51,749 nucleotides of DNA, from assembly GCA_002839285.1 (NCBI GenBank), contig PGXT01000015.1, forward strand, positions 1 to 51,749. Reading direction: 5' to 3'. Under the pieces are notes generated by a model, which worked only from the letters and a program-made list of their open reading frames with translations, had not been told where the DNA came from and searched no databases. This DNA is from Spirochaetae bacterium HGW-Spirochaetae-5 (lineage in GTDB: Bacteria > Spirochaetota > UBA4802 > UBA5550). Of this stretch, positions 17,276 to 25,823 are shown piece by piece; positions within the stretch are counted from its first letter, which is position 1; every line of letters starts with the position of its first letter. A program made the translations under genes and the position numbers.

Positions 17276-19523
17276 TATCGATTTTTACCTTTTTGAAAAC
17301 AATAAACGTAACATCTTTCAGCTGCTCTTTGACCCCTTCAGATGAAGCATAAGCGGAGTAAACCTCTCTTGCCAGAACGGCAGGTGTTTCTCGCGAGTGT
17401 TTTACTATTTTTTCCTGTAGTTTATCTATTGAAAAATTTTCATCATTATCATCTGCAGTTGAAAATAGTCCATCAGAGTAGAGAATCCCGATAGCTCCCT
17501 CTTTTAATTTACCGGTTGTGAAAGAGTATCGATGTTCCATTTCAATTCCCAGAGCTATATCATCTGTTTCAATTTCTATAAAGTTTTCTTTCCCCGGTTC
17601 ATATATTAAAAGATGGTTGTGGGCGGCATTTGCGAAGGAGTAGTTTCCGTCAGATGCTATAATAAGACAGGAGCCTTTTGTGAAACTGCTGGTCATCCTT
17701 GATGTTTTGATTACCTGATTCATGGTGTTCAGAATTTTTTCAGGGGAATTAAAAACCAATGTCCGCGAATGGAGAATTGAGAAGAGCTCCATCCCTGCCA
17801 GCGCGGAATCTATGCCTGAATAGGATGTATCAGCAATGAAAAGTGCTGTTTTATCGCTGGCAATTTTTACAGAATCAAAATAGTCACCGCCGTAGGATGA
17901 ATTGTTTATATTAAATGAACTTATCCGTATCCCCGGAATAGATGACAGCTCTTCAGGTATTATTCTTTTTTTTACCGTAGATACCACAATCTTATCATGC
18001 TCCGCAACCTGTTCAGCAGTTACTTCGTCAAGAATCAGACCTGTAATAAGAAGATTCTGTATTTTAATTCTGAAGATTTCAAGAGCCGCAAGATGATCGG
18101 ATGTATAGGATTTATTACCTTCAATTTTCCCCAACAGTAAGAAGCCGATAATATTATCTGACATGTTTTTGAATACCATTGATATTTCAATTCCGTTATT
18201 ATCAAAAAAATCGAGAAGTTCACGGTTTATTTTTTTGATGGAAGTATTGGAAATGAGAAAGGATTTTTCAAAAACTCCTTCGTGAGAAATGAGATATGAT
18301 GCAATTTCGCTGCTGCCGTCTATTGACTGAAAATCGAGTTCGGGACCGTACCCGTAAGTAAATTGAAAGATGTTCTCCTTTCTGTTGATAAGCATAAAAT
18401 ATGCAGACTGAATACCCAGGGTATATTTAAGATTCTGGAAGTTGTCATTTGTTATGTATGCCCAGAAGGTATCCATGTCAGAAAACTTTTTCAGTTCATT
18501 TACCGGCATCAGAGTTTTATTGATTGCGTGCAGCAGATCCTGGAGTTTTCCGGTACGCAGCTTATCTATATATGGATTAATCAGTCTGTATGAAACAACA
18601 AGATATAAAAAAATGACACTTGATTTGATGTAGACTCCACCTTTCTGTATTTGGGAGTATGAATCATAAAGCTCTATAAAAAAATAGACAGGAATGAAGA
18701 ATATTATAAAGGCTAAAGTATAACCTCCAATCAGTTTGTAAAATTTCTGGAAATCATTTTTTTTAAGATTAAATATAAGGTGACTGGTAAAAACCAGAAT
18801 CAGCAGCACGGGGAGAGGAATCAGAGGATTTGTCAGTATCGGCATAGAGTAATAATTTAAACCTGCAGTATAAAGTGCAATAAACAGAATGTATGAGACA
18901 ATCAGACCTGAAAGAAAATAGGTTATAGTTGTCCGGATTCTTCTGAATGAAGTGTAGCGCATTTTAATAATCAGAGGGAAGGGGACTATTATTACAGATA
19001 GAAGTATGAGCCCTGCCTGAATGAGAGCAGCTCTGTTTCTTGTGACGCTAAGTGATTGATCAATTTCAATAGTGCCGGCGGTTTTTAAAATAAAAACAGA
19101 GATGATATTGATAATTATAATAACCAGAAGAAAAAAAATCAGTAATTTAAATCTCCCTATATTCTCAGCCGGGAATAGAAGAGTTAAGCAGATCATTATA
19201 ATAAAAACTGCTGCGGGAATTACCGTAATGACGGCAGATATATAGTAGATTCCGGTAAGATAGGGGTAGATATTAATTGCTATTATCAATGAAAATTCCA
19301 TTGCTGCCAGAAACACAATTAAAACGAACAAAATATCAGTTATGGTTTTATTCTTTTTAATCAAATGCGATATTATAAAATATATTGAAATGGATATTAA
19401 AATTACATAATTGAATATGAGTATTGATTTCAATTTTTTCACCTGTCTGAAAGTTTTTGTTTTATGAAAGAAGGTTATCCTGCCGTTTTCTAATTTCAAG
19501 TTAAATATTTCAGGCTGAGACAA
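17262..19523 (-). CDS. Membrane SpoIIE-type PP2C phosphatase with GAF domain
   Basis: A 753-residue signalling protein. The first ~370 residues carry about nine or ten hydrophobic segments, resembling histidine-kinase-type or 7TM sensor regions. A GAF-like domain spans about 375-510. The C-terminal domain (about 530-750) is a SpoIIE/RsbU Ser/Thr phosphatase: GGDYFDSV, IADTSYSGIDSALAG, FANAAHNHLL, GILYSDGLFSTAD and KDVTFIVFK carry the metal-binding Asp residues. It probably dephosphorylates an anti-sigma-factor antagonist, though no partner is in the window. The start is TTG with no ribosome site, and the family B element lies just upstream, so the N-terminus is uncertain. The DHH phosphoesterase overlaps its end. 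Confidence 0.9.
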   Translation of the reverse strand: MSQPEIFNLKLENGRITFFHKTKTFRQVKKLKSILIFNYVILISISIYFIISHLIKKNKTITDILFVLIVFLAAMEFSLIIAINIYPYLTGIYYISAVITVIPAAVFIIMICLTLLFPAENIGRFKLLIFFLLVIIIINIISVFILKTAGTIEIDQSLSVTRNRAALIQAGLILLSVIIVPFPLIIKMRYTSFRRIRTTITYFLSGLIVSYILFIALYTAGLNYYSMPILTNPLIPLPVLLILVFTSHLIFNLKKNDFQKFYKLIGGYTLAFIIFFIPVYFFIELYDSYSQIQKGGVYIKSSVIFLYLVVSYRLINPYIDKLRTGKLQDLLHAINKTLMPVNELKKFSDMDTFWAYITNDNFQNLKYTLGIQSAYFMLINRKENIFQFTYGYGPELDFQSIDGSSEIASYLISHEGVFEKSFLISNTSIKKINRELLDFFDNNGIEISMVFKNMSDNIIGFLLLGKIEGNKSYTSDHLAALEIFRIKIQNLLITGLILDEVTAEQVAEHDKIVVSTVKKRIIPEELSSIPGIRISSFNINNSSYGGDYFDSVKIASDKTALFIADTSYSGIDSALAGMELFSILHSRTLVFNSPEKILNTMNQVIKTSRMTSSFTKGSCLIIASDGNYSFANAAHNHLLIYEPGKENFIEIETDDIALGIEMEHRYSFTTGKLKEGAIGILYSDGLFSTADDNDENFSIDKLQEKIVKHSRETPAVLAREVYSAYASSEGVKEQLKDVTFIVFKKVKIDNEQH

Positions 19524-19534
19524 AAACAGTATTT

Positions 19535-19606
19535 TTATTTCCGGGGGCGTGTATGCTCCGCGCTGTGTTCCCGGAAATAAGCTGCAGCTCCCCCTGCAAG
19601 GGGAGC
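19535..19606. mobile_element. MITE-like hairpin element, family B, copy 2
   Basis: An 11-bp terminal inverted repeat, ttatttccggg (19535-19545) and cccggaaataa (19570-19580), encloses gcgtgtatgctccgcgctgt, which resembles the 51026 copy (gcatatgcggagcgctgtg). A second hairpin follows at once (gctcccc / ggggagc, 19587-19606). It lies between the divergent SpoIIE-type phosphatase and ispE genes. Confidence 0.65.
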
Positions 19607-19631
19607 AGTTACGCTTTTCATACTATTGTTG

Positions 19632-19659
19632 TTGACATTGAGGTTTTTTGTGTTAGAGT
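19632..19659 (+). promoter_or_regulatory. Candidate sigma-70-type promoter for ispE
   Basis: A perfect -35 box TTGACA (19632-19637) is followed after 16 bases by TAGAGT (19654-19659) as a weak -10 box. The ribosome site for ispE lies about 17 bases further on, so any leader is very short. Confidence 0.5.
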
Positions 19660-19686
19660 TAATTATCTGAATTCAAGAGGTTTTTT

Positions 19687-20571
19687 ATTATAAAATCACA
19701 TGCTAAAATTAATCTTCATCTGGAAGTCCTGAACCGTAGAAGTGATAATTATCATAATATTTTCAGTCTCATGGCAGAACTTGATCTTCATGATCTTTTA
19801 AAACTGGAGTATTCCGATTTATCAAGGAAGAGTGGTGATGTAATTGTTGAAATTAACAGCAATGGAGGGGAGTTTTCATCTCTTATTGATGATATTCCTG
19901 CAGATAAGAATCTCATCTCAATTGCCGTAAAAAGTTATATGAAGAGTATAGGGCTTGGGGGTCATTTTGTCTTCAGTTTAACGAAAAATATCCCTTCCGG
20001 TGCCGGCCTGGGCGGAGGGAGCAGTAATGCTGCAGCTGCACTGAAAATAGTGTCAGAAACGCTCCATAGGGGTGTTGATGATTGTCTCTTCGATGCGGCT
20101 TCGGCTGCCGGTTCAGATGTACCTTTTTTTATTAAGGGGGGATTTGCATTTGCAGAAGGGCGGGGTGAATTTCTATATAATTCAGATTTTAATGACAAAA
20201 GCTTTGTACTGCTTGTTAATAACGGTATTCATGTAAATACAGGTTTGGCTTATAAATCTTTAAATAAACCTGTTTCTGATCTTATGATTGGTTGTGAAGA
20301 TAAAAGAAAAATTATTGAAAATTTAATTTCCGGGAAATATCAGTGGAAAACTCATTTTTTTAACGATTTTGAACCGGTTGTTTTTGAATTATACCCGCAA
20401 ATTGGAGTAATTAAAGATAAAATGTATGATAACGGGGCATTTTTTTCGGCAATGTCAGGTTCCGGGTCGACCATATTCGGTTTGTTTGACAGCAGAGAGA
20501 CAGCTGAAAAGGGGAGAAAAAGTCTGGAAACAGAGGGGAATCGGGTCTATTTAACTAAATTCCGCAGTTAA
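19687..20571 (+). CDS. ispE: IspE, 4-diphosphocytidyl-2-C-methylerythritol kinase
   Basis: IspE is the ATP-dependent kinase of the non-mevalonate isoprenoid pathway (GHMP superfamily). The N-terminal motif SHAKINLHLEVLNRRSDNYH is encoded from 19696, well before the first ATG at 19771, so the protein must start earlier. Between the in-frame stop at 19660 and this motif there is no ATG, GTG or TTG. The ribosome site aagagg (19675-19680) points to ATT 19687 (6-base spacing) or ATA 19690 (9-base). The GHMP ATP loop is IPSGAGLGGGSSNAAAAL, and the third motif is MSGSGSTIFGL. About 294 residues, a normal length. tRNA-Gln and glmU follow in the same direction. Confidence 0.93.
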   Translation: MIKSHAKINLHLEVLNRRSDNYHNIFSLMAELDLHDLLKLEYSDLSRKSGDVIVEINSNGGEFSSLIDDIPADKNLISIAVKSYMKSIGLGGHFVFSLTKNIPSGAGLGGGSSNAAAALKIVSETLHRGVDDCLFDAASAAGSDVPFFIKGGFAFAEGRGEFLYNSDFNDKSFVLLVNNGIHVNTGLAYKSLNKPVSDLMIGCEDKRKIIENLISGKYQWKTHFFNDFEPVVFELYPQIGVIKDKMYDNGAFFSAMSGSGSTIFGLFDSRETAEKGRKSLETEGNRVYLTKFRS

Positions 20572-20647
20572 AAAAATTAATGATTGACTTTCATAGCGTA
20601 TATTGAGAAATGTGTCGTTAGTTTTTAGTAATAAAAGCTGAAATGAT

Positions 20648-20719
20648 TGAGGCGTCGCCAAGCGGTAAGGCACCGGGTTTTGGTCTCGGCATCCCAAGGT
20701 TCGAATCCTTGCGCCTCAG
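20648..20719 (+). tRNA. tRNA-Gln (TTG anticodon)
   Basis: A cloverleaf can be drawn with a 7-bp acceptor stem (tgaggcg / cgcctca), an anticodon stem ccggg/ctcgg around loop ttttggt giving anticodon TTG, and a T arm caagg-ttcgaat-ccttg. The discriminator base is G and CCA is not encoded. It lies between ispE and glmU; the T-rich stretch gattttttatc follows directly. Confidence 0.95.
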
Positions 20720-20745
20720 ATTTTTTATCAATTAGGAGATAGATA

Positions 20746-21495
20746 ATCAAAAAAATCTCTTCAATTGTGCTCGCCGGGGGGAAAGGAGTTCGGATGAAAT
20801 CCGAACTACCTAAAGTACTTCATCCGCTATGTGGAAAATCCTTAATTGAACATGTTGTGGATAGTCTTAATTCTGCAGGGATTGACGATATTCTTGTCGT
20901 TGTCGGCTACAGAGGTGAAGAAGTAATTGAAAAACTCGGGGGCCGATGTAAGTATGTATGGCAGCATGAGCAGCTTGGTACAGGTCACGCGGTTATGCAG
21001 GCAGAGGATTACTTCAAGGGTTATGATGGTAATATTATAATAGCCTGCGGGGATGTCCCTTTAATAAAGCCTGAGACTTTTAAAGGCTTAATTGATTCAA
21101 CTGAAGAGATCTCAACCGGAGCGGCGGTTCTTACGATGATTCAGGAGAATCCGGCGGGTTACGGGCGTATTGTTAAGAATAATAATATCTTTGTCAGGAT
21201 TGTTGAAGAGAAAGATGCCGATGATGAACAGCGCAGTATCAATGAGGTAAACAGCGGTACTTATATATTCAAAAGCAGATATCTTTTTGAAGGTTTGAAA
21301 AGAATTAATACGGAAAATGCGCAGGGGGAGTATTATCTTCCCGATGCATTAAATTATATAGTTAGTGAAGGTTTGACTGTAAAAACTATTCCGATGGCAG
21401 ATTCAATTGAAGGGCGGGGAATAAATACACGGGAAGAGCTGTTGTCTCTGGAGCAGTATGTTTCGAAGAAAATCGAGGATAAGTCTCATGAATAA
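20746..21495 (+). CDS. glmU: UDP-N-acetylglucosamine pyrophosphorylase (GlmU N-terminal domain only)
   Basis: It makes UDP-GlcNAc from UTP and GlcNAc-1-phosphate for peptidoglycan and lipid A. Signature motifs: VLAGGKGVRMKSELPKVLH, WQHEQLGTGHAVMQAE, ACGDVPLI and VNSGTY. The product is about 250 residues and stops after the nucleotidyltransferase domain, with no left-handed beta-helix, so the acetyltransferase step must be done elsewhere. The usual first strand (KKISSIV) lies upstream of GTG 20767, which also lacks a ribosome site. AGGAG at 20734-20738 points instead to ATC 20746 (7-base spacing) or ATA 20743; no ATG, GTG or TTG is available after the in-frame stop at 20740. It overlaps prs by 8 bases. 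Confidence 0.9.
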   Translation: MKKISSIVLAGGKGVRMKSELPKVLHPLCGKSLIEHVVDSLNSAGIDDILVVVGYRGEEVIEKLGGRCKYVWQHEQLGTGHAVMQAEDYFKGYDGNIIIACGDVPLIKPETFKGLIDSTEEISTGAAVLTMIQENPAGYGRIVKNNNIFVRIVEEKDADDEQRSINEVNSGTYIFKSRYLFEGLKRINTENAQGEYYLPDALNYIVSEGLTVKTIPMADSIEGRGINTREELLSLEQYVSKKIEDKSHE

Positions 21496-22429
21496 TAATC
21501 CGTTAAAAATATTTTCCGGTTCGTCTAATAAAGCGCTTGCTTCTGAAATTGCACAGTATCTTGGTACAGAACTTTCAGGAATAGATTTAAAGAGATTCAA
21601 AGATGGTGAAATCTCTGTTAAAATTAAGGATAACGTCAGAGCGCATGATGTTTTTATAATTCAGTCGACCTGTAATCCGTCAAATGATCATATAATGGAA
21701 CTGCTGCTTATTATTGATGCGGCCGTGAGAGCTTCAGCGGCAAGAATTACCGCTGTTATTCCTTATTTCGGATACGCCCGTCAGGATAGAAAAGTTGAAC
21801 CGAGAGTTCCAATCTCGGCAAAAGTTGTTTCCAACATTATCCAGGTAACGGGAGCTGATAGAGTTCTGACAATGGATCTACATGCTGATCAGATCCAGGG
21901 ATTTTTTGATATCCCTGTTGATAATCTCTATGCTACTCCCATAGCTATTGAATATTTAATGGGGCTTGAAATAGAGAATGTTGTTGTTGTATCTCCCGAT
22001 GCGGGGGGAGTTGACAGGGCCAGATTTCTTGCAAAGAAGATGGATACAAGTCTTGCGATAATAGATAAGAGACGTCCTGAAGCAAATATTTCCGATGTTA
22101 TGAATGTAATAGGGGAAGTTTCAGGAAAAAACTGTATATTGATTGATGATATTGCAGACACTGCGGGATCGATATCAAAAGCTGCAGAAGCATTGAAAGA
22201 GAGAGGTGCCAGAGATGTTTACTGTCTTTTTTCTCATCCGGTACTTTCTGATAATGCTGCAGAAAATTTAAAAAGAGCTGAATTCAAAGAGATAATTTTT
22301 ACAAATTCAATTCCTCTTACTGATGAAAAAAGGCTCGATAATATGAAAGTTCTCTCCATCGCTCCTCTGTTTGGCGAAGCGATCAGGAGAATACATAATG
22401 GAGAATCTGTAAGCTCTCTGTTTATATGA
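21488..22429 (+). CDS. prs: Ribose-phosphate pyrophosphokinase
   Basis: It makes PRPP from ribose-5-phosphate and ATP for nucleotide, His and Trp synthesis. The 313-residue product shows RFKDGEISVKI, PYFGYARQDRK (catalytic flexible loop), MDLHADQIQGFF, the VSPDAGGVDRAR segment and the PRPP loop LIDDIADTAGS. ATG 21488 gives the normal N-terminus (NPLKIFSGSSNKALA); upstream in-frame codons lie inside glmU, and the two genes overlap by 8 bases, suggesting coupling. Confidence 0.97.
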   Translation: MNNNPLKIFSGSSNKALASEIAQYLGTELSGIDLKRFKDGEISVKIKDNVRAHDVFIIQSTCNPSNDHIMELLLIIDAAVRASAARITAVIPYFGYARQDRKVEPRVPISAKVVSNIIQVTGADRVLTMDLHADQIQGFFDIPVDNLYATPIAIEYLMGLEIENVVVVSPDAGGVDRARFLAKKMDTSLAIIDKRRPEANISDVMNVIGEVSGKNCILIDDIADTAGSISKAAEALKERGARDVYCLFSHPVLSDNAAENLKRAEFKEIIFTNSIPLTDEKRLDNMKVLSIAPLFGEAIRRIHNGESVSSLFI

Positions 22430-22482
22430 TTTTTCAGTTTAGAATGGTAATAATAGCAAGTGTTAATAAAGGGGTAATTTAA

Positions 22483-23091
22483 ATGAGTGCAAAATCTTTA
22501 ACAGCAGTAGCAAGAACTGCAACAGGAAAAAATAATAACAACAGATTAAGAGTGGAAGGATTTATTCCCGCTGTTGTATATTCACATGGAAAAGCTGAGG
22601 CTATACAGATACAGGAAAAAGAATTTTTGGCTCTTTTCAAGGGGCATATTTCTGAGAGCGTTATTTTTGATCTTAAAATTGCCGGAGAAGAGGATCTTAT
22701 GGCATATGTCAAAGATTTTCAGAGACATCCTGTAACAAGTAAAATCCTTCACCTTGATCTTTTTAAGGTCACCAGAGGTGAGCAGATTAAGACTCATGTT
22801 CCGATAGAATTAGTCGGAATTCCTGTAGGGATAAAAATGGGTGGTATTCAGAAACTTGGCGATAGAGAAGTAATGATTCAGTGTCTGCCTAGAAATCTTC
22901 CTGAGAAGATAACAATTGACATTACAAAAATGGTTCCTGGTGACACAATTCATGTAGGTGATATCCCTCATGGTGATGAATACGAGATTCTTACAACTGC
23001 AAATAATGTTGTCATTTCAATTGATAAACCGAAAGCTGTAGTTGATGATGCTGAATCCGCAGAAAAAGGCGCAGAACCCGGGAAGGAGTAA
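22483..23091 (+). CDS. rplY: 50S ribosomal protein L25 (CTC/TL5 type)
   Basis: A 202-residue bL25 that binds 5S rRNA. The N-terminal L25 domain (about 1-95: ARTATGKNNNNRLRVEGFIP, VYSHGKAE, RHPVTSKILHLDL) is followed by the TL5-type C-terminal beta domain (about 100-190), so it is the long CTC form. An acidic Glu-rich tail ends the protein. The ribosome site ggggtaa precedes the ATG. It lies between prs and pth, an arrangement common in spirochaetes and Firmicutes. Confidence 0.95.
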   Translation: MSAKSLTAVARTATGKNNNNRLRVEGFIPAVVYSHGKAEAIQIQEKEFLALFKGHISESVIFDLKIAGEEDLMAYVKDFQRHPVTSKILHLDLFKVTRGEQIKTHVPIELVGIPVGIKMGGIQKLGDREVMIQCLPRNLPEKITIDITKMVPGDTIHVGDIPHGDEYEILTTANNVVISIDKPKAVVDDAESAEKGAEPGKE

Positions 23092-23186
23092 TTCTTCAGC
23101 CCGGGAATTAAAATTTTTATGAAACTTTATAACCGGCTGAATGTCCAACAATAGTCGGTTAAAAGTTTTCTAAAGGGGTATATTTA

Positions 23187-23822
23187 TTGAAATTAATAGT
23201 CGGTTTCGGTAATCCGGGCGAAAGATTTGCAAATAACAGACAGAATATCGGATTTAAAGTAATCGATATTGTGGCTAACAACGAGAACATTGAAGTTCGA
23301 ATTAAAAAGAAAAAATCTATAATCGGCCGCGGGAAAATACAGAAAAATGACGTTGTACTCCTCAAACCTCAGACATTTGTAACTCTCATTGGAGAGTCGG
23401 TTTTATACATAGCTTCATTTTTAAGAATTAATGTAAAAGATATTATCTGTATTGTCGAAGATTCATCTCTTGATCTAGGTGAACTCAGGATAGATTATCT
23501 CCAGTCCGATCTTAATCACGCAGGTGTCGATTCTATGGCAATCGCTCTTAAGTCTGAAAAGTTTGCAAAAGTAAGAGTGGGAGTCGGCGAATGTCCCGAA
23601 GGGACTTCCATGGAGGATTATCTTTTGCAGGATTTTACTTTTGAAGAGAACCTTTTACTTATAGATATTCTTAACAAGGCCGAGCAGGCTGTGCGGATGC
23701 TTGTAACTAATAATATTGAAGACGTTCAGGAGAAATATAATCCGGAAGGGGCTCCTAAAATCAAGAAAAGACAGGTAAAAGCTATCCATATTGATCACCG
23801 CAAATCTCAAAAAAACAGCTAG
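23187..23822 (+). CDS. pth: Peptidyl-tRNA hydrolase family protein, catalytic residues substituted
   Basis: Pth normally releases peptides from stalled peptidyl-tRNA. The fold signature is clear (LIVGFGNPGERFANNRQNIGF, LLKPQTFVTL), and the gene has its usual place after rplY. The start is TTG 23187 with agggg 8 bases upstream. Compared with the E. coli numbering, catalytic His20 is Gln (residue 19), Asn68 is Thr (66), Asn114 is Ala (112) and the GGHNG loop is degenerate, while Asn10 and Asp93 equivalents (9 and 92) remain. The C-terminus carries a basic tail (KIKKRQVKAI). Either it works through an altered mechanism or it is a non-catalytic paralogue. 211 residues, slightly longer than usual. 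Confidence 0.85.
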   Translation: MKLIVGFGNPGERFANNRQNIGFKVIDIVANNENIEVRIKKKKSIIGRGKIQKNDVVLLKPQTFVTLIGESVLYIASFLRINVKDIICIVEDSSLDLGELRIDYLQSDLNHAGVDSMAIALKSEKFAKVRVGVGECPEGTSMEDYLLQDFTFEENLLLIDILNKAEQAVRMLVTNNIEDVQEKYNPEGAPKIKKRQVKAIHIDHRKSQKNS

Positions 23823-24256
23823 ACCTGTCATCCTCATTTTTGTTTAATTTTCGTAAAGCTTCCGTTTGTTATTAAAAATAGTCATTATCATTCAGTTAAT
23901 TCCACTCTGCAGATAAATGTTATATCCGCTGTACTGCCGTACGGCAGGTATAATATCAATCCGGTTCAATTGCCCGGAAGTTATTATTTACACTTATCAG
24001 ATTTATAATAAGAACAGTGCCCTGCCGCATTATTCTGTTAATTCTTCAGATTTTTTCAAATCGAAGATTGATGAATCTCTGCCGATCCCGCCGCGTTGTA
24101 AATTATAAACATCAAAGCTTTTTGAGCAGTTGCGCTATTTTAATGGAAGCGGATTCATTTTTTCTTGACTTTATCTCTTCAGTAGGTATTATAATTTTGA
24201 TTCAATGAAAAGTATATTTTCATTATTTTTTCTTTAAATAGGATTCGGGGGTTTTT
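23823..24256. other. 434-base intergenic region
   Basis: AT-rich spacer between pth and the next secreted-protein gene. It contains the short palindrome ctgccgtacggcag (around 23933-23946) and a promoter candidate near its end. No ORF with a ribosome site was seen. Confidence 0.45.
24165..24195 (+). promoter_or_regulatory. Candidate promoter for the 24257 gene
   Basis: TTGACT (24165-24170) is followed by TATTAT at 24187 (16-base spacing) overlapping TATAAT at 24190 (19-base spacing). The start codon lies about 60 bases downstream. Confidence 0.5.
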
Positions 24257-25021
24257 ATGCTTAGAAAAAGGTTTTTAGTTTTATTTATTGTTATAAATAT
24301 TTTTGGCGCATTAAACGCAGGATATTCTCAAACTGAAGAGAGAAAGTATAATCAGCAATATAATCCTGTGTCTCTTATTAAAAGACTCAGTTATGAAAAT
24401 TTTAAAAATATTAAACTACTCCGCTCGGCAATTATGAATTACGGCGGTGGTGAAGCTGAAGTACAGAAGCTTATCGATCAGTATGCAGACGCAACCGCAC
24501 TCTATTTTGAAGATAAAATTGAGGAATCAGCTGCTAAATTCAGTGAAAATGAGAAAGAGATATTCAAAATAGCTAAAAAAATTGCAGGTGATTACAGTAA
24601 AGATTCATCTTTATTTTTGAATAAAGGTATCAAGAGAAACGTTCAGGTATCGATTCAGCAGGAAATTGAAGGTAAACAGCGTGATGCGGTTATGGATAAG
24701 TATCTGGATAATGCAAAATCAGCTAACAAACGTGCAAGTTCAATTCTTGATGATTATAAGTATTCAAATGAAAAAAATTCAGCATCTGCTCAGCGACTGA
24801 TTACATCCATTTATTATTACAGGCTGGCTAAACAGAATTTATTTCTTATGTACCAGGCTTATATTGAACCGATGAAGCTGGATGCGGATAAAAAGAAGGA
24901 TAGAGAGATGAAGGACCAGCTTTTTGATAAAATGATTAAAGAGGATTATAAAGAGGATTATAAGAAAGATCTCCAGGATAATAATAATAAGGTTTATACA
25001 TCTATGGAGAAAAAAGTCTGA
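24257..25021 (+). CDS. Secreted protein of unknown function
   Basis: A 254-residue protein with a clear signal peptide (RKRFLVLFIVINIFGALNAG, cleavage near GYS). The mature part is almost entirely helical and charged, with Lys/Asp/Glu-rich stretches (for example KLDADKKKDREMKDQL near the C-terminus), so a coiled-coil or periplasmic helical-bundle protein is likely. No family was recognised. It runs convergently into the HEAT-repeat lipoprotein gene with no bases between the two stop codons. A promoter candidate lies about 60 bases upstream. Confidence 0.8.
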   Translation: MLRKRFLVLFIVINIFGALNAGYSQTEERKYNQQYNPVSLIKRLSYENFKNIKLLRSAIMNYGGGEAEVQKLIDQYADATALYFEDKIEESAAKFSENEKEIFKIAKKIAGDYSKDSSLFLNKGIKRNVQVSIQQEIEGKQRDAVMDKYLDNAKSANKRASSILDDYKYSNEKNSASAQRLITSIYYYRLAKQNLFLMYQAYIEPMKLDADKKKDREMKDQLFDKMIKEDYKEDYKKDLQDNNNKVYTSMEKKV

Positions 25022-25816
25022 TTATAAAGGGATAATAATCTCCTCCATCTTCAGCGCTTGCAGAGATAGAATTCTTACTTCTTTATCTCTGTGAGTAAGC
25101 AGGGAGATTACTCTGCTTTTTGTTTTATCATCAATTTTATATCCCTTAATCTGTTTCAAAGCAGCTTTCAGCAGGTATAGGCTGCTTTTTTTGTTGTTTA
25201 TAATATTTGATAATTCACTGTATATCAGCGGATCTTTGATTGTAAGATTTGAAATACATGCCAGTTTTATTGATATATTTTTATCTTTCATTGCATTTAG
25301 AATTATATCGATATATTTAAATTGAATTTCCGGATCGTTTATTCCCATCAGACCGGTTAAAGCAGCTTCCCTGACAAGCCAATCTCTGCTTTCTAATCCT
25401 TTGATAAAAGCAGTTTCATTGCTTATATTGCGGTATTCCCCCAGTGCTGTAAAAGCATAATACCGTGCATTTGAATTCATATCTGTGAGTGCAATTGTTC
25501 TTATTTTTTCCTCAGCTGCGGGAGCTTTGATCTTCCTCAAAATTTTCAGAGCTTCTATTCGTATAGTTGAGTGTGAATCGTCCAGAGCTTTTATAACAAG
25601 TAGTATTGAATTTTTAGCATAGATTGAATCTGAATATTTTGAAACGCTTCTGATCGATTTAAGCCTGATTTCCCAGTTATCCGAGTTATAATTGTTTACA
25701 GCCGTTTTTATACTATTCTGAATTTCAGCATCATCTGAAAATTTTGCAGTACTGCTGCAGCTTATCAGCAGTGTTACCTGCATAATGATTATTAATAAAA
25801 TTTTTATGCGGTACAT
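25022..25816 (-). CDS. HEAT-repeat lipoprotein
   Basis: A 264-residue predicted lipoprotein. ATG 25816 is chosen because aggaa lies just upstream and the product then starts with a lipoprotein signal (MYRIKILLIIIMQVTLLISC, lipobox LISC). The rest consists of HEAT-like helical repeats, for instance STIRIEALKILRKIKAPAAE, WLVREAALTGLMGI and KEVRILSLQALK. Such repeats serve as protein-binding scaffolds. It is the last gene of the minus-strand envelope operon, seven bases after the FecR-like gene. Confidence 0.82.
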   Translation of the reverse strand: MYRIKILLIIIMQVTLLISCSSTAKFSDDAEIQNSIKTAVNNYNSDNWEIRLKSIRSVSKYSDSIYAKNSILLVIKALDDSHSTIRIEALKILRKIKAPAAEEKIRTIALTDMNSNARYYAFTALGEYRNISNETAFIKGLESRDWLVREAALTGLMGINDPEIQFKYIDIILNAMKDKNISIKLACISNLTIKDPLIYSELSNIINNKKSSLYLLKAALKQIKGYKIDDKTKSRVISLLTHRDKEVRILSLQALKMEEIIIPL

Positions 25817-25823
25817 TGAATTC

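Noticed and set aside
20584-20612. TTGACT as a tRNA-Gln promoter
   Set aside because: No -10 box at acceptable spacing was found; the tRNA may be read from the ispE promoter.
20767-20769. GTG 20767 as the glmU start
   Set aside because: It has no ribosome site and would remove the first beta strand before the LAGGKG loop, while a good AGGAG sits further upstream.
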